From Burkholderiales bacterium (GTDB taxonomy: Bacteria; Pseudomonadota; Gammaproteobacteria; Burkholderiales; Burkholderiaceae_D), in the NCBI GenBank assembly GCA_016177875.1, contig JACOUL010000015.1, positions 62,001 to 126,000 of the forward strand: DNA of 64,000 bases, read 5' to 3'. The notes beneath the pieces were generated by a model, which did no database searches, was not told the origin of the DNA, and was given only the letters and a program-made list of their open reading frames with translations. Made by a program: the position numbers and the translations under genes. Every line of letters begins with the position of its first letter. Position 1 is the stretch's first letter. Positions 36,844 through 45,600 of this stretch are shown here, in pieces.

Positions 36844-36957
36844 ATTGACTCCTTCCGTAGGATTACCGCAACTTGAACTGCGCGCAAAGCCGGCTGCCGA
36901 AAGGGCTGGCTAATGAAGCGTGCATTTGCAATTTTGGGATGAACCGATTGCCTGGCC

Positions 36958-37566
36958 ATGTCGACCAATTTAAAGCAAATTGAAAACGAAACTGCGGCAA
37001 CTCTGTTGACGAAGATCGCCCAAGGCAACACCAAGGCGATGGAAGAGTTTTACCGGATGTTTAGCCGCACCGTCTATGCTTTCGTTTTGCGCCGTTTGGA
37101 CAATCAAGTCGAAGCGGAAGAGGTGGTGGTGGAGGCAATGTATGAGGTGTGGCGCAATGCCGGCTCATTTGCCGGCCGATCGGCGCCGCGTACCTGGCTG
37201 TTGGGTATTGCGCGGCATAAGCTGCTCGACAAACTGCGTGCCTCTCACGGCCGCCCATTCGAGCCGCTTGAGGAAGAAGCCGAAAACATCTCGGCCGACG
37301 AGCCCAGCATGTTTGAGCGATTGGCGCAGAAGCAAACGCAAGAACAAGTGCTCAGCTGCCTGGAGAGTTTGCCTGAGGAGCAGCGCGAATGCATACACCT
37401 GATGTTTTACGAGGACCTCTCGATTGCAGAAATCGCCGAGATTCAGCAATGCCCGGAAAATACCATTAAGACGCGTTTATTCCACGCTCGCAGAAAATTA
37501 AAAATCAACTTGGAGCGTCAAACCCGCTGGCAACCGGATCTTCGCTTATATGCACTTCAAAGATAA
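36958..37566 (+). CDS. ECF-subfamily RNA polymerase sigma factor
   Basis: 202 residues. Region 2 (about 25-95) reads AMEEFYRMFSRTVYAFVLRRL, EAEEVVVEAMYEVWRNAGSF and TWLLGIARHKLLDKLR. Region 4 (about 128-185) reads LESLPEEQRECIHLMFYEDLSIAEIA with the recognition helix in CPENTIKTRLFHARRKLK. No sigma 1.1 or region 3, hence ECF. The next gene overlaps its end by 17 bases and looks like its anti-sigma partner. Several exported-protein genes on both sides carry TTGAAC-N16-YGAC motifs; this factor is the obvious candidate reader. Confidence 0.95.
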   Translation: MSTNLKQIENETAATLLTKIAQGNTKAMEEFYRMFSRTVYAFVLRRLDNQVEAEEVVVEAMYEVWRNAGSFAGRSAPRTWLLGIARHKLLDKLRASHGRPFEPLEEEAENISADEPSMFERLAQKQTQEQVLSCLESLPEEQRECIHLMFYEDLSIAEIAEIQQCPENTIKTRLFHARRKLKINLERQTRWQPDLRLYALQR

Positions 37567-37789
37567 TAATCTGTCGAGTTTGCTGCCTTGGTACATCAAT
37601 CACTCGCTGGATGAAGCAGAGCGCCGTAGAGTAGAGCATGGTTTGAAAGCTTCACCGCTGCTTCAAGCAGAGCTGACTTGGATGCGGCGCTTGCGTCAAC
37701 AAATTCAGATTTCCCCCGCGCGAAGGCGTTTACCTGCTTGGGATGCCGGGCTGGATCGCCTGATGCAGATGATCGAGACGAAAGATTAG
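37550..37789 (+). CDS. Small anti-sigma-like protein lacking zinc-binding cysteines
   Basis: 79 residues starting inside the sigma gene (17-base overlap). LLPWYINHSLDEAERRRVEHGL matches the N-terminal helices of zinc-finger anti-sigma (ZAS) proteins encoded after ECF sigma genes. The usual C-P-x-C of that helix is replaced by ASPLLQ, there is no Cys in the protein, and no membrane segment. It should therefore be a soluble, zinc-independent regulator, so release by redox or membrane proteolysis is unlikely. A long hairpin follows its stop directly. Confidence 0.7.
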   Translation: MHFKDNNLSSLLPWYINHSLDEAERRRVEHGLKASPLLQAELTWMRRLRQQIQISPARRRLPAWDAGLDRLMQMIETKD

Positions 37790-37836
37790 AACTCATTTCA
37801 TCAATAGGCGAGCCCTCGTATTGATGAAATGAGTTC
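37789..37836. repeat. Perfect 18-bp inverted repeat after the anti-sigma gene
   Basis: GAACTCATTTCATCAATA (37789-37806) and its exact complement (37819-37836), with a 12-base centre that can itself pair (CGAG-CC-CTCG). It starts at the last base of the anti-sigma stop. No T run follows, so it is not a standard terminator. It may protect the sigma/anti-sigma transcript's 3' end or be a repeat element. Confidence 0.75.
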
Positions 37837-37892
37837 GAAACTCACATCGCTCATCCTGTTTTTTCATTCTACGTAAATCCCTGGAAAGCAAG

Positions 37893-37920
37893 TTGAACCG
37901 CTATGCGCTTGAGAGCGACT
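37893..37920 (+). promoter_or_regulatory. ECF-type promoter motif of the secreted Ig/PKD-like gene
   Basis: TTGAAC (37893-37898), 16 bases, GCGACT followed by TA (37915-37922). The -10 lies 45 bases before the GTG at 37965, the shortest leader of the set. Confidence 0.6.
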
Positions 37921-37964
37921 TAAGCGCGAGGATTGATTGTTTTTATTTAAAAAAGGGGAATGTA

Positions 37965-38780
37965 GTGAAAAAAAGATTGCTATGTTTGGCGGGTCTCGCT
38001 GTGTCAGTCGCAGCTATTCCTGCATTGGCCGCCGATGGTTTTGTTGGCATGAGCTTCGATAAGCAGGAATACAAAATCAATGAAACCGTCGCTATGACGG
38101 TACAGGGTATGGGCACCTGCAAGAACATCGTGGTGGATTGGTTCGACGGCACCAAGACCAACGTCGATACCTTCGTGTTCGGCAATGTCGTCGGCCAAAA
38201 TTCCTTGAAGGTAGAGCACAAATATCAAAAGGGCGGCAGTTTCTATCCCTCGGTAAAGACCATTCCCGGACCGACGCTGGCAGAGCAGTGCGGATCGCGC
38301 AGCGGCAGCGTGAAAGTGGTCGAGCCGGGCAAGGTCACAGGCATTACGGTCACGCCGACCAATGCGGCGCCGGGCCAGACCATCAGCGTCAAGGTGGATG
38401 GAACCGGACTATGCGATGCGCCGCGCCGTATCCTGTACGAGTACCGCACCGTGCAAAATCAAGTAGGCAGCAATCACGATGTCATGAGCTTTGCCGCCGA
38501 TGCACCTTGGCCGCGCGTAGCGAGTTTTACGGCCGATAAGACGGGTTGGTATGTGGTGTATTGGCTGGGCACCGATTCTTTATCCGCACCGCAGGGTACG
38601 TGCGTATCGTATTTTGCGCCGACGTTTGTGGAAGTGAAAGCTGCCGCGCTTCCCAACATCCAAGTGACGCCGGCGATGACGAAACTGCCGAACAATGCTC
38701 CTAAACCCACGATCACACCCAAGGTGCCGTGTAAGAAGCCGGCTAAGCCGGGCATCAACGAGGACAAGTGCGACAACTAA
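37965..38780 (+). CDS. Secreted Ig/PKD-like protein
   Basis: 271 residues from GTG 37965 (AAGGGGAA upstream). Signal peptide about 1-23 (ending ALAA). Two beta-sandwich-like segments follow. The first (about 25-115) has SFDKQEYKINETVAMTVQG and a PKD-like HKYQKGGSFYPSV turn. The second (about 120-220) opens with ITVTPTNAAPGQTISVKVDG. Six Cys in the mature part suggest disulphides. The tail is Pro/Lys-rich and ends in KCDN. Function unknown. Placed directly downstream of the sigma/anti-sigma pair with its own ECF-type promoter motif. Confidence 0.7.
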   Translation: MKKRLLCLAGLAVSVAAIPALAADGFVGMSFDKQEYKINETVAMTVQGMGTCKNIVVDWFDGTKTNVDTFVFGNVVGQNSLKVEHKYQKGGSFYPSVKTIPGPTLAEQCGSRSGSVKVVEPGKVTGITVTPTNAAPGQTISVKVDGTGLCDAPRRILYEYRTVQNQVGSNHDVMSFAADAPWPRVASFTADKTGWYVVYWLGTDSLSAPQGTCVSYFAPTFVEVKAAALPNIQVTPAMTKLPNNAPKPTITPKVPCKKPAKPGINEDKCDN

Positions 38781-38841
38781 CCCTGTTTCGCAGTCGAAAA
38801 AAACGGCCGCGGCGATCAATGCCGCTTAGTCTGAAGAAACC

Positions 38842-39750
38842 TTAAACTTCTTTCTTGATCGGGACGCGGCCGGTCGGCACGAACAATGCCGCGCGGTCGC
38901 AATGTCCGGGATGGTCGTCGAAGAACATGTGCGGTTTAAATGCGGCAAGTACTTCCGATTTGGCGACGCCGCCCATGAAGAAGGTCTCATCGATCGCAAT
39001 ATCCCAGGCGCGCAAGGTGCGGATCACCCGTTCATGCGCCGGCGATGAACGCGCGGTCACCAGCGCGGTACGGATCGGTGCTGCGCGTCCGTCCGGCGCC
39101 TTGAAATTGTTTTGAATGTAAGAGAGTGCTTTGAGCAGGCGCGCGAAGGGGCCGGCCGCCAGCGGGTTCCTGGCATTTTCGCGCTCGTGTTTTTCGAATG
39201 CTTCGATGCCGTGCGCTTGGAAAATGCGTTCCGATTCATCCGAAAAAATCACGGCATCGCCGTCGAAGGCAATGCGAATCTGATCCAATTCTTCGAAAGC
39301 ATTTTCCGGCTTTTGATACAACAATGCGGATGCAACGCCGGAATTGATGGCAGCTTGCACATCGTCTTCGTGCAAGGACAGAAACAAGCTGACATTAAAG
39401 GCTTGCAGGTAAGGCGCGAGCGAGGCGCCGCCGGATAAAGCCGCCCGTGTAATGTCCAGGCTGTAGTGTTCGATCGAATTGAAAATACGCATCGACGTTT
39501 CCGACGAATTGCGCGACATGATCACTACTTCGACAAACCGCTGGTTATCTGTGAGCTTGTTGAGCTTCAACAAGGCACGCACCAAGGCAAAACCGGCGCC
39601 GGGCTTCAGAATTTCATTTTCATTGGCGAGTTGATGCTGCCGATACGCTTCTAACCCCTGCGTACGGAAAATCGCTTCTTCCGCTTCCAAATCAAATAGG
39701 GCACGGGAAGAAATACCGACGACAAGTAAATTATCGAGAGAAACGGGCAT
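38842..39750 (-). CDS. Cytosolic 5'-nucleotidase (PF06189-type)
   Basis: 302 residues resembling the cytosolic IA-type 5'-nucleotidase family, which dephosphorylates nucleoside monophosphates such as AMP. Markers are LLVVGISSRALFDLE at the start, EVVIMSRNS, ALSGGASLAPYLQAF and FLSLHEDDVQAAI. The HAD-like acid motif is AFDGDAVIFSDE (about residue 161) and the late acidic motif is MFFDDHPGHCDRA. No signal peptide. It converges with the secreted-protein gene and diverges from the cheW region. Confidence 0.88.
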   Translation of the reverse strand: MPVSLDNLLVVGISSRALFDLEAEEAIFRTQGLEAYRQHQLANENEILKPGAGFALVRALLKLNKLTDNQRFVEVVIMSRNSSETSMRIFNSIEHYSLDITRAALSGGASLAPYLQAFNVSLFLSLHEDDVQAAINSGVASALLYQKPENAFEELDQIRIAFDGDAVIFSDESERIFQAHGIEAFEKHERENARNPLAAGPFARLLKALSYIQNNFKAPDGRAAPIRTALVTARSSPAHERVIRTLRAWDIAIDETFFMGGVAKSEVLAAFKPHMFFDDHPGHCDRAALFVPTGRVPIKKEV

Positions 39751-40099
39751 GGCGATCGAAGAAATTTAGCGCCATCTATTATAGTCAGTGTTGGCCCTAG
39801 CCTATGATCAAGGGCAAGTTTTTCGCTTTATGTGTGACGGTTCACCGTTTTAGTGCTAAAAAAACTTCCTTCAACAATTCCCTTGCCCTATAGTCTGAAA
39901 GCGGTGCACTTGTCCCTGAAAAGGCGGCATCTTGAAAGCGTATGGTGCATAAGGCGTGGCATGAAAGTTGCTGAAAATTACCTGCTGCTTCTGCAGATTA
40001 TCCATTTCCAGTGCAGCGATGCGAGCGGTTGGAAGGTGCGCCACCAGCGCGCCGGCAAGCCGCTTTCGACGCAATCGATCACGATTGAAAGGACTGATC
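39751..40099 (+). other. Intergenic region upstream of cheW
   Basis: 349 bases without a gene. It contains the sigma54-type promoter at 39957, a loose inverted repeat AGGGCAAG ... CTTGCCCT (about 39810-39895) and ACGGTTCACCGT (39838-39849). Either could bind an enhancer-binding protein. An in-frame upstream ATG at 39968 is not used (see cheW). Confidence 0.5.
39957..39972 (+). promoter_or_regulatory. Sigma54 (RpoN)-type promoter of cheW
   Basis: TGGCATGAAAGTTGCT: the -24 GG and -12 GC are separated by exactly ten bases. It fits TGGCACG-N4-TTGCW with one change. It lies 128 bases before the cheW ATG. RpoN control would require an activator ATPase, not present in the window. Confidence 0.6.
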
Positions 40100-40615
40100 A
40101 TGAATGCCTCTCCCCACGCCATTTCTTCCATTTCTTCCCAAGCAGTCGCTGATATGCCGCCGATGTTATTGCCGCCGGCATGTCTGATTTTTTCATTGGG
40201 CACGAAAAAATTTGGCCTTGACGCCGGTAAAGTACGCGAATTGCTTCAATACGATGCGTTGACCAAGTTGGCGGACGGGGCGCAAGTGATCGAAGATGTC
40301 GTGGTCTGGCGCGGCAATGTCGTGCCGGTGGTCGATATGCGCATTCGTTTTAATTTCGGCATGCCGTCGTACGATGCCCGTACTTGTATACTCATTCTTG
40401 AAGTCGGCGGTCGGTACATCGGTATGGCCGTCGATAGTGTGGCGAAAGTCGTCAAGCTCACGCAGCAAGACATCAAACCATTGCCGGCAGGAGTTGCGGC
40501 AGCCGCTTCTTGTTTACTCGGCCTCGGCATGGATGAAGAAGATAATTTTATTCTGATCGATATCGACAAGCTGATGCAGATTACCGACGTGCACGCAAAC
40601 CAGAAGCTCAGCTAA
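40100..40615 (+). CDS. cheW: CheW-like chemotaxis coupling protein
   Basis: 171 residues from the ATG at 40100 (AAAGGA upstream); the longer frame from 39968 is rejected because its leader is not CheW-like. CheW folds as two beta-barrels linking receptors to CheA. Visible are LIFSLGTKKFGLDAGKVREL, VVWRGNVVPVVDMRIRF, CILILEVGGRYIGMAVDSV and a closing FILIDIDKLM. No cheA, mcp or cheY is adjacent, so it is either an orphan coupling protein or serves the neighbouring c-di-GMP sensory cluster. Confidence 0.88.
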   Translation: MNASPHAISSISSQAVADMPPMLLPPACLIFSLGTKKFGLDAGKVRELLQYDALTKLADGAQVIEDVVVWRGNVVPVVDMRIRFNFGMPSYDARTCILILEVGGRYIGMAVDSVAKVVKLTQQDIKPLPAGVAAAASCLLGLGMDEEDNFILIDIDKLMQITDVHANQKLS

Positions 40616-40667
40616 TACGCCGGGACGTGCGATACGAGCGCGGCGCCTCTGCAAATTGCGACCGCTT

Positions 40668-42497
40668 CTACGTCACCAGTGATTTCCGCACCAAGGCCTC
40701 AAAATCGGCTGCGGGAATCGGCTTGCTGAAATAGTAGCCTTGCATTTCGTCGCAGCCGCCGTCGCGTAAGAAATTCAGCTGCATCTCTTTTTCCACGCCT
40801 TCCGCGATGACTTTCAGCTTCAAGCTCTTGGCTAAACCGATGATGGCGGTGACGATGCTCGCATCGTCTTCATCGATGCCGATATCGCGCACGAAGGTTT
40901 GATCGATCTTGAGTTTGTCGAGCGGGAAACGCTTCAAGTAATTCAAGCTGGAATAGCCGGTGCCGAAATCGTCGATCGATAATTTGACGCCGATGGTCTT
41001 CAACATCTTCATGACGGCAATCGCTTGATCGACGTTTTGCATGATCATGCTTTCGGTCACTTCGAGTTCGAGGTGGTGCGCCTCCAATCCGGTTTCCGCC
41101 AATGCCTCTGTAGTCACACGTTCGATGCGGCCGCAATCGAATTGGCGCGCGGAGAGATTGACTGCCATGTCGATCGGCGGCAGGCCTGCGGTTTGCCAGG
41201 CTTTATTCTGCCGGCATGCTTCACGCAATACCCATTCGCCCATCGGCTGAATTAATCCGGTCTCTTCGGCGACGCCGATAAATTTACCCGGGAAGACCAA
41301 TCCCCATTCCGGATGCTGCCAGCGGATCAAGGCTTCGGCGCCGACGATGCGTCCGGTCTGCAAATCGACCTGCGGCTGGTAGTGCAATACGAATTCGTTG
41401 CGCGCGATGGCGCGGCGCAGGTCGTTGGAGACGCGCAGGTTCTCCAATGCGCGTGCCGTCATCTCCGGTTTAAAGAAGCTATAGGTATTACGTCCGGATG
41501 CCTTGGATTGGTACATGGCCGTGTCGGCATTGCGGATCAGCGTCAAGCCTTCACTGCCGTCGTTCGGGCACACGCTGATACCGATGCTGGCGGTGATATG
41601 CAGCTCTTGTCCTTCGATCTGATAAGGCTGCTGGATCGCGGCCAAGGCTTTCTCGGCAACGCGTGCGCTATGTTCGGGATCTTTCAGGTTGGGGAGTAGG
41701 ATGGCGAATTCATCGCCGCTCACATGGGCGACCGTGTCTTCGCCGCGCACCAAGATGCGCAGGCGTTCGGCAACGGTCTTCAAAAGCAGGTCGCCGATTT
41801 CATGGCCGAGCGAATCGTTGATCCGCTTGAATTGGTCGAGGTCGATGTAGAGCACCGCCGCGTTCCAGTTGTGGCGCACGGCGCTTTGTACGACTTGGGA
41901 AATGCGATCCAACAAAAGCGTGCGGTTGGGCAGGCCGGTCCACACATCGTAGTACGCCAAGTATTCGATAGTGCGTTCGCTTGCTTGGCGTTTGATGAAT
42001 TCGTTGTGCAGGCGCTCATAAGAACGCAGTGCCAAAATAACCGAAGTGTGCAGACGGTCATCGGACAATTCCGCCTTATTTTTGTAATCGTTGATATCGT
42101 AGCGCTGGATGACTTCGGCTTCGGGCGCTTGGCCGGGTTGGCCGGTGCGCAGAATGATACGAATCAATCGATTGCCGGCGTCCTCGCGGATGAACTTGAC
42201 CATGTCCAAGCCGGCGCTGTCGGTTTCCATCACGACGTCCAACAGGATTACTGCGGCATCCGGGTGCTCCAGGATCAGCTGACGTCCCTCCATGGCGGAG
42301 TATCCGCTGATGAATTCAACCGGCCTGCCGAGAAAGTGCATCGAGCGCAACACAAAGCGGGTGACTTGATGCACTTCCGGCGAATCGTCCACCATCAGAA
42401 TTTTCCAGGGGATGACACCAGTGTCCTCGGTTTCCTTTGATGATGCATCCTTGGCATCATCTTCGAAGGAATACAGTTCGTCGTCTTGGTCGCTCAT
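40668..42497 (-). CDS. Response regulator with GGDEF and EAL domains (c-di-GMP turnover)
   Basis: 609 residues from the ATG at 42497 (AAGGA upstream). Receiver about 30-155 with phospho-acceptor Asp in VILLDVVMETDSAG. The GGDEF domain (about 185-345) has active-site SGDEF in place of GGDEF. The EAL domain (about 355-605) has EALIRW, the DDFGTGYSSL loop, KIDQTFV and QGYYFSKP, so phosphodiesterase activity is likely. The receiver and acidic N-terminus (DDELYSFEDDA) closely match the regulator at 47620, so both probably take phosphate from the large kinase between them. Divergent from that kinase by about 150 bases. Confidence 0.93.
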   Translation of the reverse strand: MSDQDDELYSFEDDAKDASSKETEDTGVIPWKILMVDDSPEVHQVTRFVLRSMHFLGRPVEFISGYSAMEGRQLILEHPDAAVILLDVVMETDSAGLDMVKFIREDAGNRLIRIILRTGQPGQAPEAEVIQRYDINDYKNKAELSDDRLHTSVILALRSYERLHNEFIKRQASERTIEYLAYYDVWTGLPNRTLLLDRISQVVQSAVRHNWNAAVLYIDLDQFKRINDSLGHEIGDLLLKTVAERLRILVRGEDTVAHVSGDEFAILLPNLKDPEHSARVAEKALAAIQQPYQIEGQELHITASIGISVCPNDGSEGLTLIRNADTAMYQSKASGRNTYSFFKPEMTARALENLRVSNDLRRAIARNEFVLHYQPQVDLQTGRIVGAEALIRWQHPEWGLVFPGKFIGVAEETGLIQPMGEWVLREACRQNKAWQTAGLPPIDMAVNLSARQFDCGRIERVTTEALAETGLEAHHLELEVTESMIMQNVDQAIAVMKMLKTIGVKLSIDDFGTGYSSLNYLKRFPLDKLKIDQTFVRDIGIDEDDASIVTAIIGLAKSLKLKVIAEGVEKEMQLNFLRDGGCDEMQGYYFSKPIPAADFEALVRKSLVT

Positions 42498-42648
42498 AGC
42501 GGTCCTTGTTATTTTCATAAGCAGGCACAAATGTCTCCTACCTTATCTACATTTCGTGCCCTATCTTGATTGTGCCAGAAAATTCATGAATACTTGAAGC
42601 GAATGTGTTGTTCCCATCACTATAAAAATAGAATGAGCCAGGGAGAGC

Positions 42649-45600
42649 ATGGAGACGTTGTCTGAACACACCGCGGTCAACCGCCAGGTGGCAAAGGTAT
42701 TTTCCACGGCCACCTTCCTCACACAAGCGATCAACTTGACGGAGGCGCTTGGACAGCTGCATGCTGCCAAGACTATTTATAAAACACTCACACCACAGTG
42801 TTTCAAGATCGATCCCGCCACGCATAGTGTGACATTGGCCGCGCCGGGCACGATACGTCCTTCAAACAATCTTGAATTACTGACCTATAGCTCGCCCGAA
42901 CAGACTGGACGCACCAATCGCCAGGTCGATTTTCGTACCGATTACTATTCGCTCGGCGTCATCTTGTATGAAATGGGGTGTGGCTCGCCGCCGTTTACTG
43001 CGGATGATCCGATGGAGTTATTGCATGGGCATTTGGCGCGCATGCCGTCGCCGCCCGATCAACTCAATGCGCAGCTGCCGCCCATTGTCGGCGCAATTAT
43101 TTTGAAGCTGCTGGCCAAGCGCCCCGAGGATCGCTATCAAAGCCATGCCGGCTTGACGCATGATTTGGAGCAGTGCCTGTTGCAGCTGCAAGGCGGCAAG
43201 GCGCAAATCGCGGAATTTTCCTTGGGCTTGAACGACATTTCCGACCGACTGCAAATTCCGCAAAAGCTGTACGGGCGCGAAAAAGAAATCGGTGTGTTGT
43301 TCGACGTCTTGGAGCGCGCCGCGCAAGGCAAGCCTGAACTCGTGCTCGTAACCGGTTATTCCGGTATCGGTAAGTCTTCGTTGGTGCAGGAGATACGTGC
43401 TCCGATTATCGTGCGCCGCGGTTATTTGTTGGCTGGCAAATTCGATCAGTTGAAAAAGAGCACGCCGTATTCCGCCATCGTCCAGGCGCTCGATGGATTC
43501 TTGAAGCAGATTCTCACCGAGACGGAAGAGCAGTTGCAGGATTGGCGTTCGAAAATTCTCGTTACGCTCGGTAACAATGCGCAAGTGCTGGTCGATCTTT
43601 TGCCGCGCTTAGAGCAGATCATCGGCTCGCAGCCGGAGCCGCCGGCCGCCAATCCGGTCGAGGCGCAAAATCGTTTCAATTCGGTGCTGCAGCATTTCTT
43701 GAAGATGCTGGCCAAACCCGAACATCCGGCCGTGCTCTTCCTCGATGACTTGCAATGGGCCGATGCGGCATCGCTCAAGCTCATCAAGTACATCTGCAGC
43801 GAATTAGGGGATGCCAGCATCTTGCTGGTGGGCGCCTATCGCGACAATGAAGTCGATCAGACGCATCCCTTGACCAGCATTCTCGACGAAATCCGCAAGG
43901 GCAAGACGCCGGTGCATGAGATTCGTGTGACGCCTTTGCCGCTGGCATCGATCGAAGACATGTTGGCCGATGCCTTCCGCAGCACGCCGGAAGGCGTCAA
44001 GGAATTAGCGGTCTTGGTGGAAGAGAAAACCGGCGGCAATCCATTTTTCATTCATCAATTTCTCGACACGCTTTATAAAGAAAATCTGATCTATCTTGAC
44101 GATGCCCGCCAATGGACGTGGCATATCGATACCATCAAAGGGCTGGCGATCACCAATAACGTGATCGATCTGCTGACCAAGGCCATGGAGCGCTTTCCGC
44201 AAGCGACGCAATTGGCTATTTCTTGTGCTGCGGCGATCGGTAACAACTTTGTCTTAGGCACCCTCGCCACGGTCATGGAGCAGGAGGTCGAAGTCACGCA
44301 TGAAAGCCTGCAGTCCGCCGTGGCGGCGGGTTTGTTGATCGATATGGATGCGATGGCGGATCAGATTGCGTTTGCCGAGCGCACTTATCGCTTCTTGCAT
44401 GACCGCGTGCAGCAGGCGGCTTATGAGCTCGCCAAACTCGGCGGCAAGCCGGCGCTGCACTATCGCATCGGCCAACTCTTGCTGGGTAATGCGGATATCG
44501 ATAGCCTGCCGGACGACAAGCTGTTCATGCTGGTGGAGCATCTCAATTGCGGCGTCGAGCTTATTACCGCTTCCGATGAAAGACTCCGGCTTGCGCAATT
44601 GAATTGCATGGCCGCGAAAAAAGCCAAGCTGGCGGCGGCATTCGCCATTGCGATGGATTATCTGAACCGCGCCGCCGAGTTGTTGCCGGAGAATAGCTGG
44701 ACCACGCATTACGACCTGAGCTTCAATATTTTCTTCGAGCGGGCCGACATCGAACGGCTGAGTCTGAATTACGCTAAGGCCGATGAGTTATGTGCGGTGT
44801 TGATGACCCGCACCCAAGTGAAATTGCATAAGGCAATGGTATTTGAGCTAATGTTGGAGCGTCATAAGAGCGCCAACGATTATCGGCAAGCCATTGCGAC
44901 CGGCTTGGATGCCTTGAGATTATTCGAGATTGATTTGCCGCTGGAGCCAAGCCAACAGCAGTACGAGGATTACTATGCGCGCCTGGAGACCATCAAGTTC
45001 GGCGAAGACAGCGAGGCTGTGTTGCTCAGTCCTCCCATGTCGGACCCTGCTTATATTTTATTGACGCGTATCGTTTCCAGCTTATTGCCCTGCGTATGGA
45101 ACGGTAGTCCGTTATTGTGGCCGGCGCTGATTTATGAGCAGGCGAAGATCCTGGCGAAATACGGCCATACCGGCGTCAGCTTCCTGTCTTACTCAACGTA
45201 TGCAGTGACCTTGTGCGCCAATCCGCGTACGGCGCAAAAAGGGGAGCGGGTCGGACGGCTGTCGGTACATGTTGCCGAGAAGTTCGGCGATCCCGGACTG
45301 CGTAACCGCGCGATGTTGAGCTACGCGGCATTTTTTGCGCCCTGGACTCGACATCTAGCCGACACGCCGGCAATGCTGCTTGATGTGTATGACTACGCCG
45401 CCAACGTCGGCGATATCGAGTACTTGAACTATGGTCTCGTGTTCGGTTTCACGCACCAGTTCCTGATCGGTACGCCCTTGCCGAAAATGGCTCAGCTGAG
45501 CAGAAAATACAAGGAAATATTCAAGAAATTCGGCTCGAACCAGTATCGCGTCACCTTTGCGATCGACAAGCTCATCATTGCATTGTCCGGCAAGGATCAA

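Noticed and set aside
36873..36902. TTGAAC upstream of the sigma gene as an autoregulatory ECF promoter
   Set aside because: At 16-base spacing the -10 region is TGCCGA, without the YGAC element. CCGAAA occurs only at 18 bases. Autoregulation remains possible but is not supported by the same rule.
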